A stretch of DNA of 64,000 bases from assembly GCA_965240325.2 (NCBI GenBank), contig OZ251242.1:682001-746000 (forward strand), read 5' to 3'. The notes beneath the pieces are model-generated. The model did not search any database. It saw only the letters and a program-made list of their open reading frames with translations, and was not told where the DNA came from. A program made the translations under genes and the position numbers. Below, one piece after another: positions 53,526 through 64,000 of the stretch (the stretch's first letter is position 1; every line of letters starts with the position of its first letter). The DNA comes from Rebecca billardiae RCC1528. Taxonomy: Eukaryota > Haptophyta.

Positions 53526-53966
53526 CAGTGATTAACCGCCACGGCCCACACCGTCAATCGACTCAATCGTCATTATTAATGCCGACGGTCGGCTCGCAGC
53601 GGCTCAGTCGCTCGGACTCGCTGTCCGCAAGTAGTGCGCTGCATGATTCTTCATTCTAAGTCGTGAGTAGTGTCATAGTGACAGTGATACTATACGCCTG
53701 TCTACGGTATACTACTACGATATGATATGCAGCGTGCATACTAGACAGGCGGGCGGCAGGTCAGAGCCCCACTGACATGCTGTGGGGTGTGCATGTGGCC
53801 GCCCAAAATCCAACATTATTAACATATAGCTTTCTGTCGTCTTGTGTCTCTTGTTTGTGATGAGGCTCTCAAACTTCGGGATGTATCGTCAATATTATTC
53901 GTCGATCTAGGAATTGAAATGACCTGGGGTCACGCTGACGCAAGTTTTGCGAATGAAAAAATGATG

Positions 53967-54043
<77 letters not shown>

Positions 54044-54587
54044 CATACATACATACACTGGATAGGTACGACCTCAATCTCGACGCGATCTCAGCAACAT
54101 TAGTAGGGCTGGAGATACACGATCTCCAAGGGGATCTCGCTATTTGTGACACCAGAATCGCACCGGCTAGATCACATTTTGGCAGTCTGAAATTGGCACA
54201 GGCGGATTCTACACCCTGGAATTAATAAGCCTAAACGAACTTAAACGAAATCAAACAGTTATAAACCAGGGAGATATTCCATAGATTTCGCGATTTCGGG
54301 AGATTGTGTCACTCGGAAGTGTAACGGTCGGAGCTCTGACCGGTCTGACCCGACTAGACAGTGCAATCGCAGGCGGCGGCCCGTAGTGGCGGATCGACTG
54401 CACTGCTGTCCACGGTTGCTCAGACCTCCCGGCGCCCGTGTGGCGACTGGCGTGTCCGACCATGCAGCGCCCGCCCACGCGCGCGCACCTCGAGAAGATG
54501 CACACGTGCGCTTCGCCTTCTGCCCTGGTTCTGGTCTCTGGAAGCCCACCGCAAGGCGTCATCGCCCTACGGCCCTAAAATGGCCAA
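53270..54587. other. Intergenic with long microsatellites
   Basis: A GA array lies at about 53474-53522, and a long TA array at 53971-54040 followed by ACAT units to about 54058. No gene is supported. It ends upstream of the first GT47 gene. Confidence 0.6.
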
Positions 54588-56985
54588 ATGAACGCCGGCC
54601 AAGTGCTATCGAAACGAAACCGGTTCCTCGTGCTGCGCCAGCCCGCGCAGTGCGGCCTGTGCGGGCCGGGCGGGGCGCTCTTCGGTCACGATGGTGGCAC
54701 TTGGGCGATGGCCGATGGGCGTGGATGCTGCCATGTCGTCCGCTGCGTGCCGCGTATGATGCCGTCGGTGGGCGCGCGCATCGCCCTTGCGCCCCGGCTG
54801 CTGCTACTCCTACTGCTGGGCCTGCTCCACACACCGCAGGCAGCGCAGCCCCGGATCGCTGTCAGCGACTTTCTCGACGTCGCCTCGCCCAAGGCCATCA
54901 GCTCGTTTGCGCGCTGCAACGGCATGCTCGGAAAGTGGCCACCGTTGCGCGACTGCGTGCCGCTCCCGTGGCTGGGCGCGGGCCCGCCAAGCGTGCGTGA
55001 GCTGCGGCACTCGGTGCTCAACATGCGCGTGATCTACAACGTGAGTGCGCGCGTGTGCGCGGGGCACCCCTCGTTCGTCCGCGCCGGCTTGGCGCCACCC
55101 GACTACTGCCTCAACCCGAGCCCGCGCTGCAACATGCTCCACCCCTCCGACCAGATCGACGAGTATAACAACGAGCGGGTACGTGTACGAGTCGTCTCAT
55201 AGCCGCGCATGCGCCGCATGCACGCTCCGCGCCGCGTCGGCGTCCCTTGCTTGGCGCGAGCCCCTCCGACGGACGCGCGCCTTTGGCCGCCACGCCTGTG
55301 CCCCCGCCGCCGCCGCCCAGGTGTTCCTCGCGCGCCACCTGCAGACAGCCAGCACGGTGTGCGACCCCGGCGCGGGGCCGGGCGCATGTGAGGCGGACAT
55401 CATCGTGGTGCCCTCTCTCATCATGCACTTCTTCGTGCTCCGCGGCTTCACGTGGGCGTACCACGACTGCATCCCTCAGGAGGCGCACCTCGCGTTTTTC
55501 GCCGAGGTCCGACGGCTTTACTTTGACGGTCGCGAGCCGCCACCGCTCATTGTGATGCACTCCGAGGTGCCGCATAGCGCCGGCTCGACGGGTGCGCTGA
55601 TCACCGCGCTCGGGCAGCAGCCGCGCGACTTCACCTCTGCGATGGTAGTGGGGCACAGGCTGTCGCGGCTGATGCGGTATCAACGACACCTCTTCGGCGC
55701 GGAGTGGTCCGACGACGCGATGGTCGAGCTCCCGCGCAGGGAGGCGCTCGTTGGCGGTGGCGGCGCCCTCAGCGGCACGGCTGCCGGTGGCGGCGGCGGC
55801 ACGGCGGCGCCTGTGGGCTTGGACTGGGGCGGGCCACTCCTCATCTCGGTGCCATCCGGCACTGGCTTTGTCCGAGCGCCGATGCTCTGGCCGCCCAGCC
55901 CCGCCTCCGGCCGTAGTGCCATCATCAGCAGCCGCGCTGCCAAGCGCCCACGAGCATCAAAACGCCAAGGCGAGCGTCATCAGCGCGACATCTTCATCCT
56001 CGCCGCCGCGAATTTGAAGCGAGGCGGCCACCGTGATGAGCACGGCCGTCAGAATCAGTACGTGCGGCGGCACATCCTCGAGGGCATGCGCAGGCTGCGC
56101 GCCAACTGCACCAAGACGCTCTCAGTGTGCGCCGAGTGCGCCAAGCTCAAGCGGCAGCGCGGCGCGTGCCCACTCCTGACGCCAGGCGGCACAGCGGCCG
56201 TGCACGACGCTGTGGCAGCGCGCGACGCATCACCGATGCTCTCGCAGGTGCTGCGTGCGCACCTCTGCTTCGAGCCACCGGGCGACACGCTCGAAAGGTC
56301 GCACATGTACATCGCGCTGCTGAGTCAGTGCGTGCCGATTCTGATCGAGGGGGGCCACCGCAGCTACGACGAGAGGCAGCACACGCCGTGGCCGTGGCGT
56401 CTGCCGCCGTCGCGGCCGGCGGCCGAGCGTGCTGACGAGCCATCGACATCTCTTCCGCCAGAGGGCTCCGACGACGGCAGCCCCACGGCCGCGAATGAGA
56501 GCAGCCGCCCCGCGCGCCACAATGGCCGGCACGGCCTTGACTACTCGCGCTTTGCTGTTGTGCTCAACGCCTCCGCCTTCGGCTCCGCTTCCATCAGCCG
56601 CTCGTTCGGCACGGCGTGGCACGCATCCGTACGCGCGCTCGTCGGCTCGGCTCGGCTCGCCGAGATGCGCGCAGAGCTGTGGCGCGTCGCCCCCTTCTTC
56701 GTCTACGCCCTCGACGATGCGAGCTGTGCCGAGGATGCCACCGCACGGCTGCGCGCGGGCTGGCGCCCACCTGCGGGCATAGTGAACATCGGCGGCGAGG
56801 CTGGCGGAGATGATGCCGACCGAGCTCAAGCTGCTGCGGGCGGCCTGATAGTGAAGAATGCGAGTGCCGACCGCCAGCCGCCACCGCCGCTGCCGCCGTG
56901 CGATGCCTTTGATGTGTACCGGCGGCTGCTCGTGCGCGCCTGGCGGGTGCACCGCGTCGTGACTGCGAGTGCAACCACTGGCTGA
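54588..56985 (+). CDS. Exostosin-family (GT47-like) glycosyltransferase, copy 1
   Basis: Two exons, 54588-55178 and 55321-56985, give 751 residues from ATG 54588. The ATG at 54756 (MMPSVGARIALAP, then LLLLLLLGLL) would give 695 residues and places the signal anchor at the very start, as expected for a type II Golgi enzyme. Family features are DIIVVPSLIMHFFVLRG, LLISVPSGTGFVRAP, and the nucleotide-sugar-binding part SQVLRAHLCFEPPGDTLERS, then MYIALLSQCVPILIEGG and LDYSRFAVVLNASAF. Exostosins add sugars to cell-wall or matrix polysaccharides in the Golgi. Donor and acceptor are unknown. A near-identical copy follows 4.2 kb downstream on the same strand. Confidence 0.82.
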
Positions 56986-58270
56986 CGACGACGGACCAGG
57001 TCGACTAGGGCGGCTGCTGCCTTGGCAGAGGCGGCAGCTGCTGCTGCGGCTCTGCCGGGCGGCCCGGTGGCCGGTCGCAGGTTGATGACAATTGGCCTTG
57101 ATTGATGATGATGGCGCGCCGCCGCGCCGCAGGCATGCCGTGCCTGGCATTCTTCTCTTTCTGCTTCTGCCTCGCCATCCCGAGGCAGCCGAGCGTTAAT
57201 AATACGACGTAGCAGTCGCTTATTATTATTAGTATTCGTCGTCCGGAGCGGAGCCCACGGCTCCGAGCTTGTGTATGAGATTAGGAGCACGTAGCATACT
57301 CCATCCGCAATCACCGCCGCCGGAATCCAGCAGGGCCGCTGACGACCGCGTCGCGTGTCAGGCCCTGTCACTGGAATCAGGCTCACTGCTCCCAGGCCCA
57401 CCAGGGGCAGGGCAGAGCGCCTGGTGGAACTGACGAGGTTAGAGACTGTCACCAAGCAGCCGTTGAGTGAGCGGCGCCGACGTCGTACAGCTCAGTCTGC
57501 GTCTCGGAGATCTCCTTCGGACACTCCGCGGGTCGGTTGCGCTCCGCTGGCGCCCGCGCGCGCTAATAAATTCATTCTTGAAAATAGGGCTTTCACTGCA
57601 CGAAGACCCAAGCGAAGAACATGACTCCGACGGGCAAAAAAGAGCAAAATCATAAGGTTTGAGGACCTGTCCTAGGCTCTGGAGGGGACGGTGCACTGGC
57701 AAGTGACGCGGGCGCTCCATGGCCATGTCGGCCGTCTCGGATGCGGGATGGCGTCAATGCACGCCACATGCTCAAGACACATGCTCATTCGCACAAACTT
57801 GGGTTGGGCGGGGCGAGACCGCGCTCGCGCAGCCGATCGACATGAGGGTCATGCGGGCTTGGACTCGTAGCCAGTGCCCACTGGCGGCAGCCCGCATGCC
57901 GCGCGTACTCGTCCGGACGCGAACTCGTACATCGAGCGGCCATACTGCTGCGCGAGTCGCCGCCTAACGTCACAAGCTCGCCATGGATCGCATAGCCCGC
58001 GTAATCTCGGCTAATCTCGGCGCTGTAGTAGGGGACGGCCTTGCCGACGCCAACATGCTCACTCGCCTTTGATTTGGTACCCATACATCTCCCCGGTGGG
58101 CCTGACGACGTCGACGACGACAACAACGACGTCCACCATGGCGACCTGAACGTCAACGTGCTCACACCACTGCCACTGCTGCAAGCTTCGACCAGTACCA
58201 CTACAGACGAATCAGGAGAGCTGCGCCCTCGTGCCTGTGTCTTTAAATCATAGAATTAGTACAGCAGATG
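56986..58270. other. Intergenic between the duplicated GT47 genes
   Basis: It includes AT-richer parts and scattered frames without recognisable domains (for example minus 57439-57726). It presumably carries the terminator of copy 1 and unique sequence not duplicated with the genes. Confidence 0.4.
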
Positions 58271-58879
58271 TATGGAGCGCTCGTTGGAACTTGACGCCGG
58301 TTTGGCGCCCGCGCGGCGAGGGCGACGACGGGCGTACACGGGGCCCGCGGCGGCGGGAAGCGCGCGGGCGCGGCCGAGAACGGCACGGTCCGGACGCCTC
58401 TCGCCAGCCGCGGACGCGCACCGCGCCTCCTCCTCGCACGCTGCTAACTTGATCCGGGTTGAACGGTGGTTTTGCTGCCGACCAGCTCAAGTTCCACGGC
58501 TGGTCAAGGTTCGGCTTGCGACCTCGCCGCTGGTGCTTGCAAGAAGGTACACGAGTTGGTCGAACTCCCACGCACCCGCTCTGCGCTCGTCGACGCCCTC
58601 TGAAGGTGACTCGGGGTGCATGCCGGGCAGTGGAATGCAGTGGTTCGGCGTTGCCTCTCAGTCGTCCAGCGCGTAGGCCATGTAGCGCGGGTGTGGTGCG
58701 CGCATGGCCCGGTAATTCGGTCGCGGCATGTCTGTCTGGGCTGCCCAAGGCCTGCCGCACCGCAAAGCGAGCGCTCAGGAGCGTGTGCCGACCGTGCCAG
58801 CCCCGCCGAGATGGGGCACTTCGCTGGGAAATGCGGTGTCAAGTTCCAAGCCCCGCCAAGTTCCAACGAGCGCTCCATA
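58271..58879. mobile_element. Miniature element with perfect 23-bp terminal inverted repeats
   Basis: Arms 58271-58293 and 58857-58879 are exact complements (TATGGAGCGCTCGTTGGAAC, then TTG). Subterminal GTCAAGTTCCAA adds to the right arm. No clear target duplication is visible: the flanks are AGCAGATG and CTACGACT. It carries no gene and ends 7 bp before the sequence shared with copy 1 resumes (about 58886), so it sits in the promoter region of GT47 copy 2. Confidence 0.7.
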
Positions 58880-58967
58880 CTACGACTATCGAAACGAAAC
58901 CGGATGCTGCGCCAGGGCGATGGCCGATGGGCGTGGGTGCTGCCATGTCGTCCGCTGCGTGCCGCGT

Positions 58968-61281
58968 ATGATGCCGTCGGCAGGCGCGCGCATCGCCCTC
59001 GCGCCCCAGCTGCTGCTACTCCTACTGCTGGGCCTGCTCCACACACCGCAGGCAGCGCAGCCCCGGATCGCTGTCAGCGACTTCCTCGACGTCGCCTCGC
59101 CCAAGGCCATCAGCTCGTTCGCGCGCTGCAACGGCTTGCTCGGGCGGTTGCGACCGCCGCGCGACTGCGTGCCGCTCCCGTGGCTGGGCGCGGGCCCGCC
59201 AAGCGTGCGTGAGCTGCGGCACTCGGTGCTCAACATGCGCGTGATCTACAACGTGAGCGCGCGCGTGTGCGCGGGGCACCCCTCGTTCGTCGGCGCCGGC
59301 TTGGCGCCGCCCGACTACTGCCTCAACCCGAGCCCGCGCTGCAACATGCTCCACCCCTCCGACCAGATCGACGAGTATAACAACGAGCGGGTACGTGTAC
59401 GAGTCGTCTCATAGCCGCGCATGCGCCGCATGCACGCTCCGCGCCGCGTCGGCGTCCCTTGCTTGGCGCGAGCCTCTCCGACGGACGCGCGCCTTTGGCC
59501 GCCACGCCTGTGCCCCCGCCGCCGCCGCCCAGGTGTTCCTCGCGCGCCACCTGCAGACAGCCAGCACGGTGTGCGACCCCGGCGCGGGGCCGGGCGCATG
59601 TGAGGCGGACATCATCGTGGTGCCCTCGCTCATCATGCACTTCTTCGTGCTCCGCGGCTTCACGTGGGCGTACCAGGACTGCATCCCTCAGGAGGCGCAC
59701 CTCGCGTTTTTCGCCGAGGTCCGACGGCTTTACTTTGACGGTCGCGAGCCGCCACCGCTCATTGTGATGCACTCCGAGGCGCCGCATGGCGCGGGGTCGA
59801 CGGGTGCACTGATCACCGCGCTCGGGCAGCAGCCGCACAACTTTGTCTCTGCGATGGTTGTGGGGCACAGGCTGTCGCGGCTGATGCGGCGGCACCGACA
59901 CCTCTTCGGCGCGGAGTGGTCCGACGACGCGATGGTCGAGCTCCCGCGCCGAGAGGCGCTCGTTGGCGGCGGCGGCGCCCTCAGCGGCACGGCTGCCGGT
60001 GGCGGCGGCGGCACGGCGGCGCCCGTGGGCTTGGACTGGGGCGGGCCGCTCCTCATCTCGGTGCCATCCGGCACTGGCTTTGTCCGAGCGCCGATGCTCT
60101 GGCCGCCCAGCCCCGCCTCCGGCCGTAGTGCCATCAGCAGCAGCCGCGCTGCCAAGCGCCCACGAGCATCAAAACGCCAAGACGAGCATCATCAGCGCGA
60201 CATCTTCATCCTCGCCGCCGCGAGTGTGAAGCGCGGCGGCCACCGTGATGAGCACGGCCGTCAGAATCAGTACGTGAGGCGGCACATCCTCGAGGGCATG
60301 CGCAGACTGAATGCCAACTGCACCAAGACGCTCTCAATGTGCGCGGAGTGCGCCAAGCTCAAGCGGCAGCGCGGCGCGTGCCCACTCCTGACGCCAGGCG
60401 GCACAGCGGCCGCGAGCGGCGCGGTGGCAGCGCGAGGCGCGTCACCGATGCTCTCGCAGGTGCTGCGTGCACACCTCTGCTTCGAGCCACCGGGCGACAC
60501 GCTCGAAAGGTCGCACATGTACATCGCGCTGCTGAGTCAGTGCGTGCCGATTCTGATCGAGGGGGGGCACCGCAGCTACGACGAGAGCCAGCACACGCCG
60601 TGGCCGTGGCGTCTGCCGCCGTCGCGGCCGGCGGCCGAGCGTGCTGACGAGCCATCGACATCTCTTCCGCCAGAGAGCGCCGACGACGGCAGCCCCACCG
60701 CCACCACGGACGAGCGCGGCCGGCCCGCACGCCGCGCCGGCTGGCACGGCCTTGACTACTCGCGCTTTGCCGTCGTGCTCAACGCCTCCGCCTTTGGCTC
60801 CGCCTCCAGCCACACATTCGGCACGGCGTGGCACGCATCCGTGCGCGGGCTCGTCGGCTCGGCTCGGCTCGCTGAGATGCGCGCAGAGCTGCGGCGCGTC
60901 GCCCCCTTCTTCGTCTACGCCCTCGACGATGCGAGCTGTGCCGAGGATGCCGCCGCACGGCTGCGTGCGGGCTGGCGCCCACCTGCGGGCATGGTGAATG
61001 TGGGCGGCGAGGCTGGCGGAGATGATAACGACCGAGCTGCGCCGGCGGTCGGCCTGATGAGTGCGAGTGCCGACCGCCAGCTGCCGCCGTGCGATGCCTT
61101 TGATGTGTACCGGCGGCTGCTCGTGCGCGCCTGGCGGGTGCACCGCCTCGTCGTGACGTCTGACGACTCCTACGACAGCCGGCGGGACTCGGGTGGCAGC
61201 CGGGCACGGGGCAGCGGTCGCGGACGTGGCGACGGCGGGCGTCGTCACCCCTCCTACTACATAAGCGCGCGCGCATCATGA
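58968..61281 (+). CDS. Exostosin-family (GT47-like) glycosyltransferase, copy 2
   Basis: Two exons, 58968-59390 and 59533-61281, give 723 residues from ATG 58968 (MMPSAGARIALAP plus a leucine-rich anchor). Splice sites, intron and most residues match copy 1 at an offset of 4212. Changes concentrate in linkers (for example about residues 485-510, and the acidic loop GGEAGGDD). The C-terminus differs: after RAWRVHRLV it runs into a Ser/Arg/Gly-rich tail (SRARGSGRGRGDGGRR) that copy 1 lacks. Glycosyltransferase motifs are intact, so both copies appear functional. Recent tandem duplication with a new tail is the simplest reading. Confidence 0.82.
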
Positions 61282-63157
61282 TGGCGGCTGATGATGACGA
61301 TGATGACGACTACATCATATATATATATATATATATAATCTGCTGATATAATGGCCCGCGGTGCAGGGCGGAGCGCGCAGCGTGGAGCCCGCACCAGCGG
61401 GCCCGAACCACGTTTCAAAAAGATCTTTGATCAAGAAAAAAGGGACGGGGGGCGGCGATTTTTTAGGGCTGGAGGAGACCGAGTTTCGATTTTGAGACTC
61501 CCTTACACAGGTGCATTAGCGTCGAAAAAGGACGCGGCCGCCGTCTTGAATAGTGAACAGAGGAATCAACGAAACCCACGCCCAAGTGTGCCAGGCTGGG
61601 TAAATTTTGTGGGTAGACTCTCGTTCATGTGTGATAGTTTGCCTCCGCCTTGATGAATATGAACTTGGCTTCGCGGCGGTTGGTATCTAGAGTCTAAAAC
61701 CCGCAAGCCTTATTGAAAATACCCGCGCAGCTATTCGACGTTGCCAGCCCATTCCATAGTCACTGACTTACCGAGCTGGCGAGCTCAAAACCTGCCGCCG
61801 TCGCAAGGACGACGTGTGCAGGTTTCTTCGGGGGTGGCGAGCGAGCCGCGACGACTCTTGGTTGGTCCGCAAGGGGGCGCTCGATGGGCAGGTGCGCGTG
61901 GCGAGTGCCGAGTGGCGCCTGGAGCGCGCGTCTGCGGCGGGTCCCGACGGCCGTCGACATCGCGTTCGTGCCCGCTCACTAGTCACTCCGCACGCCCCTG
62001 CCGCGCCCTGTCGATGCCTGCGCGGCCGGCCGCGCGCGGCGCGGCCGCGCCGCCGCGCCGCCGCAGCCGCCGCCCTGTGTTCGGGCTCTCGCAACAGCTC
62101 GGGGGCAGCGGCGCATGATGCCGGACTGATCGATCTCTGAGTCTCCGACTTCACCACACGCCCCCCTTGCCATGCCTCTCCGCCAGGGTCTCCCAGAACT
62201 CTTCTTCAGAGCAGGCGCAAGTCGAACTCGGAACTGGCCGCGGCCCCGCGCGCCGTCGGCTCCCCGTGGCTGTCAGCTCCGCGTGGCCTGGGCGCCTGGC
62301 GTGCCCAGAGCTGGCCGTGCCTCTGCGACGCGTGCCGAGCCTGACCGAGGTGTGTCACCCCGTGCACGCGCGGCGCGCGCAAGCACCGGTGCTGCATGGC
62401 TGCTCGCACCGTGCTCCCTGGCTCGCGGTCAGTCAGCTCGGCCGCGTGGTGCCTGGTGTGCACGTAGAGTCGCGCTCATGCGTCGCTCACGCCTCGCGCC
62501 CGCCTGTCGGCCGTCGCGCAGGCGCGCAGGTCGAACCCTACTGACCTGCAGATCATCTACTCCTGCGCTGCTGGCGTCGCGGCGACGACGGTCAGCGGCA
62601 GGCCCGAACGAACGGTCGAATCCGCGCGGTCCCGCGCCGTCCGGCTCCCTGGCTGTCAGTCAGCTCCGCCGGTAGCCTGGCGTGCAAGAGTCGCGCTCGT
62701 GCGTCGATCACGCCGAGTCGCATCCGCCTGTCGGCCGTCGCGCACGCGCAGGGGGTCAGGTAAGGGCCGTCTGTGATGAGGGCAGCTCGGCCGACGACCG
62801 ACATCCACACTCGGCGCACGCCGGCGGCGGCGCGGCGCTGGGCGGCGCGCCGCTCGGGATGGAGTCTAGTTACACGTGTACGGGACGACTGCGACGGAGG
62901 GTGCACCGCCACCGCGGGCCCCGAACTACGTTCGTTCTACGGAAAAGGACCGCGGAACGCGGTCATATATATATATATGGCTGCGCTGCTTACTGCCACT
63001 CACCGCCTTATTACTGCTGCCCGCCTGCTGCGGCGGGCATTCAGTCAGCCGCTGCTGACACTTTCTAATAGCCGAGGGCGCGCGCAGTATACTCTGTATA
63101 TAGGCTTCGCCGCAGGGCACCATCGCGACGTCTCAGTCTAATAAATAAATATCGTCA
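61282..63157. other. Intergenic with degenerate duplicated blocks
   Basis: A TA array at 61315-61338 is followed by a short unsupported frame (61351-61653). Two related blocks, around 62250-62530 and 62610-62760, share GGCTCCC.TGGCTGTCAG and GCCTGTCGGCCGTCGCGCA. A TA run lies near 62965. No gene is supported on either strand. Confidence 0.4.
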
Positions 63158-64000
63158 TCAGAAGCGGCTGTTGATTCTGACATCTCTTTGCCACGAGCTC
63201 GTGAGATGCCGCGCCTTGCGCGCCTGGCTCATCGACATCCCACCGCCGCCGAAGAAGGCGGCCGCGCCCGCGAACGGCGAGCGCGACGGCGGCGTGGCGC
63301 CGTCGCGCCTCCACACGGCCCCGTCCTCGATCGCCGTGTCCTTCACGAGCTCGTCGAAGTCGTACGCGCTGAACTCGTGCTCGCGGCTGTCCACGTCCAT
63401 CCGCGAGCGCTCCACGTTTGGGTCGACGCGCAGCAGGCCCGCGCGCCGCAGCCCGAAGAAGAGGGGCACCATCACGACGCTCACCCACGCGATCACGCAG
63501 ACGGAGAGCGCGACCTGCGCGCCGAGCAGGTCGGCCCTGCCCTCCCCGCCCTCGGACAAGACGTACAGCAGCCCGAACGAGCCGCGCTGGTTGTACGAGT
63601 ACTCGGGCCGGCAGAAGAAGCCGGGCGCGAGCACGCCCCACAGCCCGGTCGCGCCGTGCGCCGAGAAGGCGTCGAGAGGGTCGTCGATGCGCAGCCGGAG
63701 GAGGAGCTTGGAGGCGAAGTGGAAGACGAGGCCGCCGATCAGCCCGATCGGGAGCGCGGCCCACGGGTCGACGACGCTGCACCCCGCCGTGATCGCCACG
63801 AGCCCCGCCAGCACGCCGTTCCCGGCCGAGACCACGTCCCACACCTTGTACCGCGCATTGTTCAGTAGCACAACTGTGAGGCCGCCCGCGGCGGCGCCGA
63901 GCGTCGTGCACACGGCGACGCGCGCGACGTCGCGCGCGTACGGCGCGGCGCCGCTGAAGAGCGCGAGCACCGAGCCGCAGTTGAAGCCGTACCAGCCCGC
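63158..64000 (-). CDS. Ammonium transporter (Amt/MEP family), 3' part
   Basis: 281 residues are visible; the frame stays open to the window edge, so the N-terminal half lies beyond. The first residues, AGWYGFNCGS, are a family signature helix. AGNGVLAGLVAITAGCSVVD and AFSAHGATGLWGVLAPGFFC (with the second pore His in SAHG) follow. Membrane helices continue to about residue 190. The cytosolic tail (DVDSREHEFSAYDFDELVKD, then a Gly/Phe stretch) is longer than in bacterial Amt proteins and resembles eukaryotic AMTs, whose tails gate the trimer. It imports ammonium at the plasma membrane. No intron is seen in this part. Confidence 0.93.
   Translation of the reverse strand, partial: AGWYGFNCGSVLALFSGAAPYARDVARVAVCTTLGAAAGGLTVVLLNNARYKVWDVVSAGNGVLAGLVAITAGCSVVDPWAALPIGLIGGLVFHFASKLLLRLRIDDPLDAFSAHGATGLWGVLAPGFFCRPEYSYNQRGSFGLLYVLSEGGEGRADLLGAQVALSVCVIAWVSVVMVPLFFGLRRAGLLRVDPNVERSRMDVDSREHEFSAYDFDELVKDTAIEDGAVWRRDGATPPSRSPFAGAAAFFGGGGMSMSQARKARHLTSSWQRDVRINSRF

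Noticed and set aside
53971-54058. Tyr-Ile repeat peptides
   Set aside because: They are translations of TA and ACAT microsatellites.

Overview
The window is nuclear DNA from a GC-rich eukaryote. Genes are split by short GC-rich introns, usually starting GTGCGC or GTGAGC and ending GCGCAG. Proteins are Ala/Arg-rich. There are TTAGGG-type telomeric repeats, a Qa-SNARE, exostosin-family glycosyltransferases, an ammonium transporter and EsV-1-7 cysteine repeats. Together these point to a marine microalga, most likely a haptophyte-like or stramenopile-like alga. The lineage is inferred, not proven. Several open frames begin at non-ATG codons, so starts given here were checked for a real ATG.

Layout. 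1-434 is the tail of a low-complexity gene. 474-4037 is a DNA transposon-like unit with 35-bp inverted termini around a decayed minus-strand gene that contains a Gly/Ala minisatellite. 5053-13851 is a tyrosine-recombinase retrotransposon (Gag, RT, RNase H, recombinase) whose repeats lie in the order A1-genes-B1-A2-B2. Further fragments of it lie at 16844-17100 and 27731-27869. 14131-15825 (minus) encodes an 11-repeat EsV-1-7 protein, followed by a perfect hairpin.

17159-26327 is the most striking gene. Nine exons encode about 2172 residues: leucine-rich repeats made from tandemly duplicated exon-intron units, a KAP-type P-loop NTPase with membrane segments, a seven-bladed WD40 propeller that appears to be inserted inside the KAP domain, and a repetitive coiled coil. 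This is an NLR-like receptor layout with an unusual NTPase core. A retrotransposon end lies directly upstream of its start.

26328-29849 is gene-poor. 29850-45976 holds housekeeping-type genes, two pairs of them head to head: syntaxin with an IQ/VTT-like membrane protein, and a fatty-acid-hydroxylase-family enzyme with a tandem SAM protein. These are followed by a quinone-oxidoreductase-like enzyme and less certain genes. 45977-53269 has a prolyl oligopeptidase divergent from a long coiled-coil gene. A hAT-like element with 8-bp target duplications separates them, and a telomeric repeat is inserted in frame in the coiled-coil gene. 54588-61281 is a tandem pair of exostosin-like (GT47) genes. 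The right edge (63158-64000, minus) is the 3' part of an ammonium transporter.

No tRNA, rRNA, CRISPR array or bacterial-type operon was seen.
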